DNA of 64,000 nucleotides from the NCBI RefSeq assembly GCF_023515955.1, contig NZ_CP097322.1, positions 3,123,501 to 3,187,500 on the forward strand. The letters run 5' to 3'. Each line of letters starts with the position of its first letter. The stretch's first letter is position 1. This DNA comes from Streptomyces sp. RerS4. GTDB taxonomy: Bacteria; Actinomycetota; Actinomycetes; Streptomycetales; Streptomycetaceae. The notes under the pieces were generated by a model. The model did not search any database. It had not been told where the DNA came from and saw only the letters and a program-made list of their open reading frames with translations. A program made the position numbers and the translations under genes. Shown piece by piece: positions 41,441 to 50,390 of the stretch.

Positions 41441-42148
41441 CTACGGCCGGCCGGCGCCGGCGCCGCGGCGCAGGTCGTCCAACGTTGCGGCGGAACCCGG
41501 CAGTTCGGAGCGGGCCGGGGCCCGCAGTCCGTCGAGGAAGAGCTGGAGGTGGCGGTGGGCGAACCGGTCCGCCTCCGGGCAGGCGCTGCCCGGCAGCGGG
41601 CGGCTGAGCTGGGAGAGCGCGATCATCAGGTCGCCCACGCCGATGTCGGTGCGCACCAGGCCGCCGTTCTGCCCGGCGGCGAGGAGGGCCTCCACGGCCA
41701 CCGCCAATGCCTCGCGGGAGGCGAGGAGTTCGGGGTGGTCGCGGTCGAAGCCGTCGGAGAGCATCGGGCACAGGGCGCCGATCCGCTCGTCGGCGGCGGT
41801 GTGGGTGAAGTGACAGAGGGCGGCGAAGGCGTCGGGCTCCCGGGTGAGGGAGTCCTCGGCGAGGGCGGTGACCCGGTCCATGACGTACAGCACCACGTGG
41901 TGCACGAGGGTGGCCCGGTCGGGGAAGTGGCGGTAGAGGGTGGCGTTGCCGATGCCGGCCCGGCGGGCGATCTCGTCGAGGGGGGCCTGAGAGCCGAACT
42001 CCACGAACATCTCGCGGGCCGCCACGAGGATCCGCTCGCGGTTGCGCACCGCGTCGGCGCGCGGCTTCGACGTCCGGGTGGGAGCGGGGCCCACGAGGTC
42101 CACGCCACCCCGGGGGGCGGGCGCGAGCGTGCGGCTGGGGCTCTTCAT
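41441..42148 (-). CDS. TetR-family transcriptional regulator
   Basis: A 235-residue repressor. The N-terminal helix-turn-helix is about residues 35-80: RNRERILVAAREMFVEFGSQ, then APLDEIARRAGIGNATLYRH and FPDRATLV. The rest is an all-helical ligand-binding and dimer domain (FTHTAADERIGALCPMLSDG, LMIALSQLSRP). The ATG at 42148 follows GGAGG. It precedes the DHA2 exporter and probably represses both until a toxic ligand binds. Two inverted repeats upstream (42238-42284) are likely operators and could also touch the divergent protease gene. Confidence 0.92.
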   Translation of the reverse strand: MKSPSRTLAPAPRGGVDLVGPAPTRTSKPRADAVRNRERILVAAREMFVEFGSQAPLDEIARRAGIGNATLYRHFPDRATLVHHVVLYVMDRVTALAEDSLTREPDAFAALCHFTHTAADERIGALCPMLSDGFDRDHPELLASREALAVAVEALLAAGQNGGLVRTDIGVGDLMIALSQLSRPLPGSACPEADRFAHRHLQLFLDGLRAPARSELPGSAATLDDLRRGAGAGRP

Positions 42149-42237
42149 TCCGGGGCCTCCCTGGGCGGACGGTCGTACGGGGCCGGCTGCGGTTCCGGCC
42201 GTGGTTCCGGCTTCGACCCGTGTGAACCGGGGGGTCG

Positions 42238-42284
42238 GTCCCCGTTTCGTGGGGACTCTCTTGCAAACGGGGAACGGATCCCCG
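42238..42284. promoter_or_regulatory. paired inverted repeats, candidate TetR operators
   Basis: Site 1: GTCCCC-N7-GGGGAC (42238-42256). Site 2: CGGGGA-N5-TCCCCG (42268-42284). Both have perfect 6-bp arms, and CCCCGTTT/AAACGGGG also pair between the sites. They lie in the divergent region between the TetR gene and the protease gene, 90-136 nt before the TetR ATG. Confidence 0.55.
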
Positions 42285-42452
42285 CTTATTTCACTCGTGA
42301 GCGTGACGTGGGTCACAAAAAAAGGCGGGGGCGGTCCTTATTCATCCCATTTGGCCGCTTTCGACGCGCGGGCGTGTCGCGGCCGACAGAGGGTGGGCGA
42401 ACAGAGCGCAGTCCGGACCCGGCCGGCTGCCGCGGACCCGAAGGCGATCTCC

Positions 42453-43730
42453 ATGCCGCAGACCCGCCACCGGATACGCAGACCCCACCGCGCCGGCGCG
42501 TACATCGGCCTGACCGCACTGGCCCTCGGCGTCACCGCCACCGCCGGCAGCGGGATATCCGGGCGGAGCCAGTCGGCCGCCGGCCCCGTGGCGACGTCCG
42601 CCGAGTCGGTGCTCGCGCCGTGCCGCATCTCCGGGACCATGGGCGTCCAGATGTCCGAGGGCCTGCCGACCCCGGCCGGGTACTCGCGTTCGACGGGCGA
42701 GGTCCGCGCGCTGAACCTGATGATCGACTTCCCCGACGCCAAGGGCGAGGGCACGGCCCTGGACCGGTTGGCGGAGTTCTTCCCCCAGACCTCCGACTGG
42801 TTTCGCACGAGCTCCTACGGGCGGCTCACCTACCGCGCCGAGGCGCCGATACGGTCCTGGCTGCGGATGCCGATGCCCTTCGCGGCGTACGGGATCGAGC
42901 GCGGCTCCCCGTACGAGCCCGGGTACCGGCGGCTCGTCGAGCACATCGCGAAGGCCGCCGACCCCGAGGTCGACTTCAGCCGGTACGACCTCATCAACAT
43001 CCTGGTCACGCCGAACGCCGGACCCTCCGCCCTCGACACCGTCCTGTCGGTGACCTTCTCCGGCAACAGCGAGGCGCCGATGGCCGACGGCGTGCCGCTC
43101 GCCAACACGTCGTTCGTCTACAGCCGGCAGGACGACGGCTCCGGCACCTACCGGGAGACCGGCTACCGGGTGCTGCCCCACGAGAACGGACACGTCTTCG
43201 GCCTGCCCGACCTGTACACCTCCGACGGGGGCGGCGCGGTCGGGCACTGGGACATCATGAGCGAGGACTGGGGCGCCAACAACGACCTCCTCGGCTGGCA
43301 CAAGTGGAAGCTGGGCTGGCTCGACGGGGAGCAGATCGGCTGCGCCTCCAAGCCGGGCGTCAGCGACCACGTGCTGTCGCCACTGGCCGTGGAGGGCGGC
43401 ACGAAGCTGGTGTTCATCCCGACGTCGCAGAGCGCCGGGTTCGCGGTGGAGGTCCGTACGCCGGCGGGGAACGACGAGGCCGTGTGCAAGCCCGGGGTGC
43501 TCATCTACAAGGTCGACTCGGAGGTGGACACCGGGCAGGGGCCGGTGACGGTGACGGACAGCGCGGTCGCGAGCGGCGGCTGCACGCGGCGGCCGAACGT
43601 GCACGCCGAGCTGTCGGACGCGCCGTTCCGGCCGGGCGAGACCTTCACGGACGATAAGTCGGGCATCAGCGTCGCGGTGCTCGGCGAGCTGCGGGGCGGG
43701 AGCTACCAGGTGCGCGTGACGCGGCCGTGA
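42453..43730 (+). CDS. secreted M6-like metalloprotease
   Basis: A 425-residue exported protein. The signal is about residues 1-35 (GAYIGLTALALGVTATAGSG). The zinc-binding segment YRVLPHENGHVFGLPDLYTS has the H-E-x-x-H core (HENGH) followed by GLPDLY, and then GHWDIMSEDWGAN with the Met-turn (DIMS), the layout of M6/immune inhibitor A-like peptidases. Four Cys in the mature part (APCRISG, GCASK, VCKPG, GGCTRR) may pair. It degrades extracellular proteins, presumably. The ATG at 42453 follows GAAGGCGATCT. It is divergent from the TetR gene. Confidence 0.88.
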   Translation: MPQTRHRIRRPHRAGAYIGLTALALGVTATAGSGISGRSQSAAGPVATSAESVLAPCRISGTMGVQMSEGLPTPAGYSRSTGEVRALNLMIDFPDAKGEGTALDRLAEFFPQTSDWFRTSSYGRLTYRAEAPIRSWLRMPMPFAAYGIERGSPYEPGYRRLVEHIAKAADPEVDFSRYDLINILVTPNAGPSALDTVLSVTFSGNSEAPMADGVPLANTSFVYSRQDDGSGTYRETGYRVLPHENGHVFGLPDLYTSDGGGAVGHWDIMSEDWGANNDLLGWHKWKLGWLDGEQIGCASKPGVSDHVLSPLAVEGGTKLVFIPTSQSAGFAVEVRTPAGNDEAVCKPGVLIYKVDSEVDTGQGPVTVTDSAVASGGCTRRPNVHAELSDAPFRPGETFTDDKSGISVAVLGELRGGSYQVRVTRP

Positions 43731-43922
43731 GGGGGCGGGGCCGGACGGGGGCCCGACGGGGGCCGGACGGGGCCCGGATGGGCCGGGGCTTTCGGCCTCT
43801 TCACCCGGGTGGAGGAGGCTTTTGGGCGGCTTCACCGACGGAAGCCGGGCATGGTCAAACCACTGACCCATTCCCCTTTCCTCAGGCCCTTCCCCCTCAC
43901 CCTTCCCTCCGGAGGAACCACC

Positions 43923-44411
43923 GTGACCGCCACCCCCGTCACCCCCGAGGAACGCCTCGCCGAGGCCGGACTGAAGCTGCCGACCACCACCGCTCCGCTC
44001 GGCGTCTACGTACCGGCCGTGCTGAGCGGCCACTACGTCCACACCTCCGGCCAACTGCCCGCCGTGGACGGCGTCCTCGCGCTGACCGGCAAGGTGGGCA
44101 CGGACGTCACCCCGGAACAGGCCCACACGCTCGCCCGGCTGTGCGCGCTCAACGCCCTCGCCGCCATCGCCTCCGTGGCGGGGGACCTGTCCGCCGTCCG
44201 GCGGGTGGTCAAGGTGGTCGGCTACGTGGCGAGCGCCCCGGACTTCACCGGCCAGCCGGGCGTGATCAACGGCGCGAGCGAACTGCTGGGCACCGCCTTC
44301 GGCGACGCCGGCATCCACGCCCGCAGCGCGGTGGGCGTGACGTCCCTTCCCCTGAACGCCCCGGTGGAGATCGAACTCACGGTGGAACTCCACACCCCCA
44401 TGGCCGTGTAA
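43923..44411 (+). CDS. RidA family protein (YjgF/UK114)
   Basis: A 162-residue trimeric Rid protein. Rid proteins deaminate reactive enamine/imine intermediates made by PLP enzymes. The fold is visible in APLGVYVPAVLSGHYVHTSG, TLARLCALNALAAIASVAGD, RRVVKVVGYVASAPDFTGQP and INGASELLGTAFGDAGIHAR. The canonical RidA arginine near SARSAVGV appears as HARSAVGVTSLPLNAPVEIE, so the active-site Arg is kept. The GTG at 43923 follows CCGGAGGAACC; no better start is seen. It lies just before a tRNA gene. Confidence 0.9.
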   Translation: MTATPVTPEERLAEAGLKLPTTTAPLGVYVPAVLSGHYVHTSGQLPAVDGVLALTGKVGTDVTPEQAHTLARLCALNALAAIASVAGDLSAVRRVVKVVGYVASAPDFTGQPGVINGASELLGTAFGDAGIHARSAVGVTSLPLNAPVEIELTVELHTPMAV

Positions 44412-44499
44412 CGCCACCCCCTCCCCCCAAAACCCCACCACGAAGCCCGCCCCCGATCCGCTACCCTGTCCCCTGGACCGCCCTCACCGGCGGCCCAGC

Positions 44500-44572
44500 G
44501 CCTTCGTAGCTCAGGGGATAGAGCACCGCTCTCCTAAAGCGGGTGTCGCAGGTTCGAATCCTGCCGGGGGCA
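44500..44572 (+). tRNA. tRNA-Arg (anticodon CCU)
   Basis: A complete cloverleaf. The acceptor 7-bp stem GCCTTCG/CGGGGGC has two G-T pairs. The D arm is GCTC..GAGC, the anticodon stem CCGCT/AGCGG with loop CTCCTAA (anticodon CCT, 44533-44535), and the T arm GCAGG-TTCGAAT-CCTGC. Discriminator A at 44572; the CCA is not encoded. It reads AGG codons. A strong hairpin follows. Confidence 0.95.
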
Positions 44573-44582
44573 CCGTCGTACA

Positions 44583-44615
44583 GGCCCCGGACCGGTCATA
44601 CGGTCCGGGGCCTTT
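44583..44615 (+). terminator. intrinsic terminator of tRNA-Arg
   Basis: GGCCCCGGACCG (44583-44594) pairs perfectly with CGGTCCGGGGCC (44601-44612) around a 6-nt loop and is followed by TTT, 11 nt after the tRNA. Confidence 0.88.
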
Positions 44616-44770
44616 GGCGTTTCAGGCGACGAGGTCGGCGTAGAGGATCACGTTGTCGGTGCGGTGGGGCCGTGTAACGGTTGTTCGGGTGTCGGGCGGC
44701 GGGATGCGAGAGCCCTCCCGGCGGGCCGGGAGGGCGGAGATCGCCATGGCCGGGTCGGCGGGGGGCGCCG

Positions 44771-44974
44771 TCAGCTCAGGCCTCGGCTTCGTTCGCCGAT
44801 CCGGTCGCCCTGGGGGGTACCGGCGCGCTTCAGGTCCGCCTTCGTGTGGACGCCGCCCTTGACCTTGCTGCGGACCGGACCGTCGAAGCCGTGACCCGGC
44901 GGGCGCGGCGACTGGACTTGTTCCGTCGCCTTCGCGATCACCGCGCGGACGTCCTGCCTCTGCTCTTTGCTCAT
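44771..44974 (-). CDS. possible small basic protein
   Basis: A possible 67-residue protein in the roughly 460-nt space between the tRNA terminator and the next gene. It starts MSKEQRQDVRAVIAKATEQV, followed by a Gly/Pro/Lys-rich part (DGPVRSKVKGGVHTKADLKR). Upstream is AGGGAGTTGACGACGGG, a possible ribosome-binding site. No family is recognised and coding bias is modest. The rest of this space (44616-44770 and 44975-45072) shows no gene except a short in-frame tail ending DNVILYADLVA at about 44624 on the minus strand, possibly the end of a lost gene. Confidence 0.35.
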   Translation of the reverse strand: MSKEQRQDVRAVIAKATEQVQSPRPPGHGFDGPVRSKVKGGVHTKADLKRAGTPQGDRIGERSRGLS

Positions 44975-45072
44975 CCCGTCGTCAACTCCCTAGGGAAGCA
45001 CCCAATCGGACTACTGGGATCGTATGCAGACATCCCGGGCACCGCACCCGGGAGGCGCGTAAAGAATGGTGA

Positions 45073-46935
45073 TCAAGGGCGCGGCGGAGTGGGGCGCTCG
45101 GGGGTGCCCAGGGTGGCGTTGACCAGCTCCTCCTGGCAGGGCGTACCCCGGGGGAGCTGGTACTTCGCGGAGACCCGGTACTCGCCGGGCGCCGGGGCCA
45201 GCAGCTCCGTCCAGACGTCGCCGGAGGCGTCGGGGGCCGCCTTGAAGAGGCACCCGGACGTATTCGCGTAGTCCTTCGGCACCGCCGCCGGCCCGCGCGC
45301 CTTCGACGCGAACGTCTCCTGCGGGGGCGGTACGGCCTTCCCCGCCGCGTCCACCAGCCCCAGCCACGGCGAGTGCGGGATCCGCACGAGCACCCGCCCG
45401 GGTTCGCGTACGTCGATGACCAGCCGGTCGGCGCCGGCCCGCACCACGCTCGCGGGCCCGGACACCAGGTTCGTCGGGTCGACCACCCGGAACAGCTGCC
45501 AGTTCTCGTCGCCCCACACCTGCTGGAGGTACGGGAGCCCCGCGCGCACGAGCTTCGCCTCCGACACGCCGCCCGAGTCGGGTTTGTCGGCAGGGAGCAC
45601 GACGTAGTGCACGGCCCAGCGCTCCAGCCAGGCCCGGTAGCTGTCCTCGGTGAGGGTGTCGTCGTAGAAGAGCGGGTTGCGTTCCAGGTCGGCCTGGCGG
45701 TTCCAGCCGCGCGCGAGGTTGACGTACGCCGGGAAGGCCGAGGATTCGCGGTGGCTGCTGGCCGGGACCACCTCGACCCGACCCCGGTCGGCGCCCGCCT
45801 TCTTCAGCTGGTCGATCAGCGGGGCCAGCTCGCGGTTCCAGGCGGCCACGGGGGTGGTGCGCACGATGTCGGTGATGCTGTTGGTGGTGATCCAGGCGGT
45901 CAGGCCGACGCACGCGATCACCAGCGCGTGCCGCCGCCGCGTGCGCGGGGCCGCGTACGGCAGGGCGGCGAAGAGGGCCGCGCCGCCGAAGAGCATGACG
46001 AGCCGGGTGACGTTCGAGCCGACCTGGGAGTCGATCGCCCAGGTCAGGAAGACGCCGAGGGTGTACACGACGGCGGCGACGCGGACCGTGCGCCAGGCCT
46101 TCGGCACGAGGAAGGCGACGGCCAGCCCGAAGACGAACGGCAGCCAGGCCGAGCCCAGCTTCATCGGCTGGGTTCCCGAGAAGGGGAACAGCCAGGCCGA
46201 CAGGCCGACGACGGCCGCCGGCGGCAGCCCCAGGACGTACGCCCCCGGCCGCCGCCCGCTCAGGAACAGCGCGGCGGCGACCACCCCGAGGAAGAGCCCC
46301 GCGACGGGGCTCGCGGCGGTGGCCAGGGCGGCGAGCGGCACGGCGACGGTCGCCTTGGCCCAGCGGTGCCGGAACCGGCGGCGCGGCCAACAGAAGACGG
46401 CGGCGACGGCGCCGAGCGCGAACAGCACGCCGAGGCCGAAGGTCACCCGGCCGGAGAGGGCGTTGCAGAACAGCCCGTAGACCCCGGCCAGGGCCGGCCA
46501 CAGGGGACGCCGGACGGCGCCGCGGCAGCGGGTGAGGATCAGCGCGAGGAGGGCGGCCGAGCCGGTGCCGGCGATCATCATCGTGGTCCGTACGCCCAGC
46601 ATGTGCATGAGGTACGGGGAGATCACGCTGTACGAGACGGGGTGCATGCCCCCGTACCAGGCGAGGTTGTACGCGGTGTCGGGGTGCCGGCCGACGAACT
46701 CGGCCCACGCGTCCTGGGCGGCGAGGTCGCCGCCGCTGTTGGCGAAGGCGTAGAACCAGACGACGTGCAGGACGGCGGCGAGGGCGGTCGCGACGGCGAC
46801 GGGGTGCCGGTGCGCGAGGGCGAGCGTCCGGGTGGTGGGTGATCCCGCGCCGGCCTCAGGGGCCTCGGGGGCGGCAGCGCGGTCCGACGGCCGGTCGCCG
46901 TTGTCCTGGTGGTGCTGCCGCTCAGCTGTGGTCAC
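45073..46935 (-). CDS. large polytopic membrane protein, glycosyltransferase-like layout
   Basis: A 620-residue protein starting at a GTG (46935). After a 40-residue polar lead there are about 11 membrane helices (residues 45-380). A large extracytoplasmic C-terminal domain follows (380-620), with AWNRELAPLIDQLKKAGADR, LFYDDTLTEDSYRAWLERWA and VDVREPGRVLVRIPHSPWLG-like strands. A conserved early loop YGGMHPVSYSVISPYLMHML follows the first helix. This plan resembles GT-C-fold transferases and the putative glycosyl or arabinosyl transferases of actinomycetes; no DxD/ExD catalytic pair is certain. The gene may act on cell-wall or surface glycan. Function is only inferred. Confidence 0.75.
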   Translation of the reverse strand: MTTAERQHHQDNGDRPSDRAAAPEAPEAGAGSPTTRTLALAHRHPVAVATALAAVLHVVWFYAFANSGGDLAAQDAWAEFVGRHPDTAYNLAWYGGMHPVSYSVISPYLMHMLGVRTTMMIAGTGSAALLALILTRCRGAVRRPLWPALAGVYGLFCNALSGRVTFGLGVLFALGAVAAVFCWPRRRFRHRWAKATVAVPLAALATAASPVAGLFLGVVAAALFLSGRRPGAYVLGLPPAAVVGLSAWLFPFSGTQPMKLGSAWLPFVFGLAVAFLVPKAWRTVRVAAVVYTLGVFLTWAIDSQVGSNVTRLVMLFGGAALFAALPYAAPRTRRRHALVIACVGLTAWITTNSITDIVRTTPVAAWNRELAPLIDQLKKAGADRGRVEVVPASSHRESSAFPAYVNLARGWNRQADLERNPLFYDDTLTEDSYRAWLERWAVHYVVLPADKPDSGGVSEAKLVRAGLPYLQQVWGDENWQLFRVVDPTNLVSGPASVVRAGADRLVIDVREPGRVLVRIPHSPWLGLVDAAGKAVPPPQETFASKARGPAAVPKDYANTSGCLFKAAPDASGDVWTELLAPAPGEYRVSAKYQLPRGTPCQEELVNATLGTPERPTPPRP

Positions 46936-47014
46936 AACCGACGCTCTCTCCCGACCTACGGCCTATGGCCTACAGCCTGACGGCTTACGGATCCCGGCTC
47001 ACTAGACGCGCCGC

Positions 47015-47040
47015 GGCGCCCCGGGGTTGCCCGGGGCGCC
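47015..47040 (-). terminator. hairpin after D,D-carboxypeptidase gene
   Basis: GGCGCCCCGGG (47015-47025) pairs with CCCGGGGCGCC (47030-47040) around a 4-nt loop, 16 nt past the carboxypeptidase stop. Confidence 0.75.
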
Positions 47041-47055
47041 GTAGCGCTCCTGCGG

Positions 47056-50000
47056 TCAGCCGATCCGGGTCAGCTTGCCGCCGATGCTCGGCGCGGACAG
47101 CTCGCCCTTGAGCGCCACGGGCACCTTCACCTGACTGGCGCCCTCGCCGACGGTCATCACGCCGACCTGCGTCCCGGCCTTGGCCGTCTCCGGGATCCGC
47201 GTACCGCCGTCACCCAGCTTGACCTGGACGGTCAGGGAGGGCCAACCGACCGCCTGGACGTCGGCGGTCGCGACGACCGGGGTGTGGCCACCGAGGCCGT
47301 CGTCGACGTAGCCGACGACCGCGCCCTTCTTGACGATCGGGGCGCCCTGGATCTCCTTCTGCGTGGCGATCAGCAGCGTCCGGCTCGCCGCGATGACGCT
47401 GTCGATGATCGGCGGCTTGTGCTGGCCGAGGACGGCGCCGACGATCAGCTGGTTGGTGTCGCCGACCTTCTTCTGCGCGGCGAAGAGGAGGTTTCCGCCG
47501 GCCTTGGTCGTCGTACCGGTCTTGATGCCGAGGGAGTCGTTGAACGGGACGAGACGGTTCCAGTTCGGCCAGTTCTTGCCCGAGGGGTCGACCCAGTTCG
47601 GCTTGCGGGTGATGTCCACCAGCGCGTCGATCTCGACGATCTTCAGGCCCAGCTTCACCTGGTCCTCGGCGGTGCTGACCGTGGTCGCGTCCAGGCCGGA
47701 GGGGTCGGTGTAGGTGGTGTTGGTCATGCCGAGTTCCTTGGCGGTGTCGTTCATCTTCTTGACGAACGCCTCCTGGGAACCGGAGTCCCACCGCGCGAGC
47801 AGCCGCGCGATGTTGTTGGCTGACGGGATCATGAGGGCGGCGACCGCGTCGTACTCCGAGATCTTGTCGCCCTCCTTGACGGTGTTGAGGGTCGACTCGT
47901 TGTCGGACTTGTCCTTCTGGCCCTCGATCTCGGCGGTCTTGTCGACGTCGATCATCGCGCCCTTCTCCCCCTTCTTGAAGGGGTGGTCGCGCAGGATGAT
48001 GTACGCCGTCATCGACTTCGTGACGCTCGCGATCGGCACCGGCTTCTGCTCGCCGGAGCTGCCGATCGTGCCGAGGCCGGCGGCGGCCATGGAGGCCTGC
48101 CCCTCGGTCGGCCAGGGCAGGTCCGGCTTGCCGCCGGGGAAGGCGTACGAGGACTGCGCGGTCAGCACGAGCTTCGGCGCGGGCAGCGGGCGCACCAGCT
48201 GTACGACGGCCAGCACGATCGCCAGGAGCAGCACGATCGGGGCGTAGATCTTGACCCGGCGCAGCGCGGTGCGCAGGGGTGTGGGCGGCGGGGGCGGGTT
48301 GTTGGTGAGGTCCGCCAGCATGTCGAGCGGCGGCCTGGGGGGCAGCGGCTGCTGGGTGGTGCGCTCGCTGGGGTCGATGCGGGGTGGGGCCGGGGCCGGG
48401 GCCGGGGCCGGTGTGGGCCTGGGTGCGGGCTTCGGCGGGGCCGACCTCTCCTCTTCCCCGCGCAGGGGTACGAAGGTGCTGGGGGTGCGCCCGCCCGGCT
48501 TGACGGCGCGGAACGCGGCGGTGCGCTCGCTGTCGGACTCCTCCGCCGACGCGGAACCGGAGGCGGGCTTCGGCGCCGGCTCGGCGGGCTTCGGAGGCTC
48601 CCCGTCCCGGGAAGCGGAACGCGCACTTTCGTCTCCGGCCGCTCCGGCGGCCCGCGGGTCGGCAGCCGCCCCGGGCTTGACCGTACGGAACACCGCCGTG
48701 CGCTCGCTGTCGGCGGCGGGCTTGGCGGGGTCGGCTGCGCCGGGCTTGTCGGCGCTCGGCGCGGCCGAAGCCGGCTTCGACGCGTCCGGCTTGGCGGCAG
48801 TCGACGCCGCCGAGGCCGGCTTGACCGCGCGGAAGACAGCCGTGCGCTCGCTGTCGGCCGACTGCTCCTCGCCTCCCGCCTCCGACGACGGCGAGTCGGC
48901 CGGTGCGGCCGCGCCCGGCTTCGCCGCACCGAACCCGGTCGTGCGCTCACCGTCGGCGGCCGGCTTCTCGGCGTCCGCAGCGGGCTTGGCGGCGCCGCGC
49001 GGATCGGCTGCGCCGGGCTTGTCACCGCTCGGCGTGGCCGAAGCCGGCTTCGACGCGTCGGGCTCGTCGGCGGTCGACGCCGAGGCGGGCTTGACCGCGC
49101 GGAAGACAGCCGTGCGCTCGCTGTCGGCCGACTGCTCCTCGCCTCCCGCCTCCGACGACGGCGAGTCGGCCGGTGCGGCCGCGCCCGGCTTCTTCCCGGC
49201 GTCCGCAGCGGGCTTGGCGGCGGCACGCGGATCGGCTGCGCCGGACTTGTCGGCGCTCGGCGTGGCCGAAGCCGGCTTCGACGCGTCGGGCTCGTCGGCG
49301 GTCGACGCCGAGGCGGGCTTGACCGCGCGGAAGACAGCCGTGCGCTCGCTGTCGGCCGACTGCTCCTCGCCTCCCGCCTCCGACGACGGCGAGTCGGCCG
49401 GTGCGGCCCCGCCCGGCTTCTTCCCGGCGTCCGCAGCGGGCTTGGAGGCGGCACGCGGATCGGCTGCGCCGGACTCGTCGCCGCTCGGCGCGGCCGGAGC
49501 GGACTTCGACGCGTCAAGCGCGTCCGGCTTGTCGGCACTCGACGAAGCCGGCTTCGACGCGTCCGGCTTGGCGGCGGTCGACGCCGCCGAGGCGGGCTTG
49601 ACCGCGCGGAAGACAGCCGTGCGTTCGCCGTCGGCGGCCGGCTTCTTACCGGCATCCGCCTCGGCGGGCGCGTCCGACTTGTCCGCGGTCCGGACAGCCG
49701 GGTCCGGCTTCTCCGCAGCCGCCGTCTCGGCAGCGGGCTTGGAGGCGGCAGGCGCGTCAGCCGCGTCCGCCTCGGCGGGTGCGTCCGGCTCGTCCGTGCT
49801 CCGGACGGCCGGCGTCGGCTTGATCGCGCGGAATGCCGTGGTGCGCTCGGGGTCGGTGGCTGCGGACGTGGCGGGCTTCGGGGAAGCGGAATCCTTCGGG
49901 TGCGACGGCGACCCGTTCGGTTCCGGGGTGGAAGCGGAATCCGGCGTACGCGGGTCCGGGCCTTCGGGCTGGCGGACCACCCGACCGGAGGACGACTCCG

Positions 50001-50205
50001 GGACGGTGCCGGCGTCCGGCTCCGCGTCGGAATCCGCGTCGGCTTCCGCTTCGGTCGTCGCCACCCAGGCCGCCACCGCTTCCTTCAGCGGGTCGCGGCG
50101 TCGGGGCGGCTGGAAGACCGAGAGCCTCGGGTCCTGTTCCGCGGAGGACTCCGTCGCCCCCGACGCTCCTTCATCTACCGACTTGTCGGGGGACTCGCCC
50201 GCCAC
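47056..50205 (-). CDS. D-alanyl-D-alanine carboxypeptidase with long repeat N-terminus
   Basis: A 1049-residue membrane-anchored penicillin-binding protein (S11 family). The C-terminal about 360 residues form the enzyme. SxxK appears in PIASVTKSMTAYIIL, SxN in LMIPSANNIARLLA and KTG in LGIKTGTTTKAGGN, followed by a beta-rich end domain. One membrane helix (IYAPIVLLLAIVLAVVQLV) near residue 670 separates it from a huge cytoplasmic N-terminal region of Ala/Pro/Lys/Asp-rich repeats. That region has at least eight copies of a short motif like SERTAVFRAVKPAS. The enzyme trims the terminal D-Ala of peptidoglycan stem peptides. GTG start at 50205 follows GAGGAGGAACG. S11 enzymes normally have about 400 residues. 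Confidence 0.9.
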   Translation of the reverse strand: MAGESPDKSVDEGASGATESSAEQDPRLSVFQPPRRRDPLKEAVAAWVATTEAEADADSDAEPDAGTVPESSSGRVVRQPEGPDPRTPDSASTPEPNGSPSHPKDSASPKPATSAATDPERTTAFRAIKPTPAVRSTDEPDAPAEADAADAPAASKPAAETAAAEKPDPAVRTADKSDAPAEADAGKKPAADGERTAVFRAVKPASAASTAAKPDASKPASSSADKPDALDASKSAPAAPSGDESGAADPRAASKPAADAGKKPGGAAPADSPSSEAGGEEQSADSERTAVFRAVKPASASTADEPDASKPASATPSADKSGAADPRAAAKPAADAGKKPGAAAPADSPSSEAGGEEQSADSERTAVFRAVKPASASTADEPDASKPASATPSGDKPGAADPRGAAKPAADAEKPAADGERTTGFGAAKPGAAAPADSPSSEAGGEEQSADSERTAVFRAVKPASAASTAAKPDASKPASAAPSADKPGAADPAKPAADSERTAVFRTVKPGAAADPRAAGAAGDESARSASRDGEPPKPAEPAPKPASGSASAEESDSERTAAFRAVKPGGRTPSTFVPLRGEEERSAPPKPAPRPTPAPAPAPAPPRIDPSERTTQQPLPPRPPLDMLADLTNNPPPPPTPLRTALRRVKIYAPIVLLLAIVLAVVQLVRPLPAPKLVLTAQSSYAFPGGKPDLPWPTEGQASMAAAGLGTIGSSGEQKPVPIASVTKSMTAYIILRDHPFKKGEKGAMIDVDKTAEIEGQKDKSDNESTLNTVKEGDKISEYDAVAALMIPSANNIARLLARWDSGSQEAFVKKMNDTAKELGMTNTTYTDPSGLDATTVSTAEDQVKLGLKIVEIDALVDITRKPNWVDPSGKNWPNWNRLVPFNDSLGIKTGTTTKAGGNLLFAAQKKVGDTNQLIVGAVLGQHKPPIIDSVIAASRTLLIATQKEIQGAPIVKKGAVVGYVDDGLGGHTPVVATADVQAVGWPSLTVQVKLGDGGTRIPETAKAGTQVGVMTVGEGASQVKVPVALKGELSAPSIGGKLTRIG
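48835..49450 (-). repeat. long near-identical direct repeats inside the carboxypeptidase gene
   Basis: Three copies of a segment of about 130-190 bp, recognisable by CGTGCGCTCGCTGTCGGCCG at 48841, 49111 and 49339. They encode ERTAVFRAVK plus the following SPSSEAGGEEQSADS block. The near-identity at DNA level points to recent duplication or gene conversion; unit spacing differs (270 and 228 nt) but keeps frame. Confidence 0.8.
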
Positions 50206-50390
50206 CGTTCCTCCTCGATCGCCGTCCGGTCACTGTCCGAACCGTCTAACAGTGTCCCGTCTAGGGGGCATCGCCCAACCGCTAGACGAGAACGACATAG
50301 CTGCCGGTTCCCCCACAAAGCGGCCAGGCACTCTCGACAGATGAATGTGAGAGGCGTCACCCTGTCACTCATCCACGCGGGGAGGCATGG

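Noticed and set aside
46950-46990. Short heptamer-like repeats (CCTACGG, CCTATGG, CCTACAG)
   Set aside because: Too short and irregular to call; may be chance or slippage in the leader of the membrane-protein gene.
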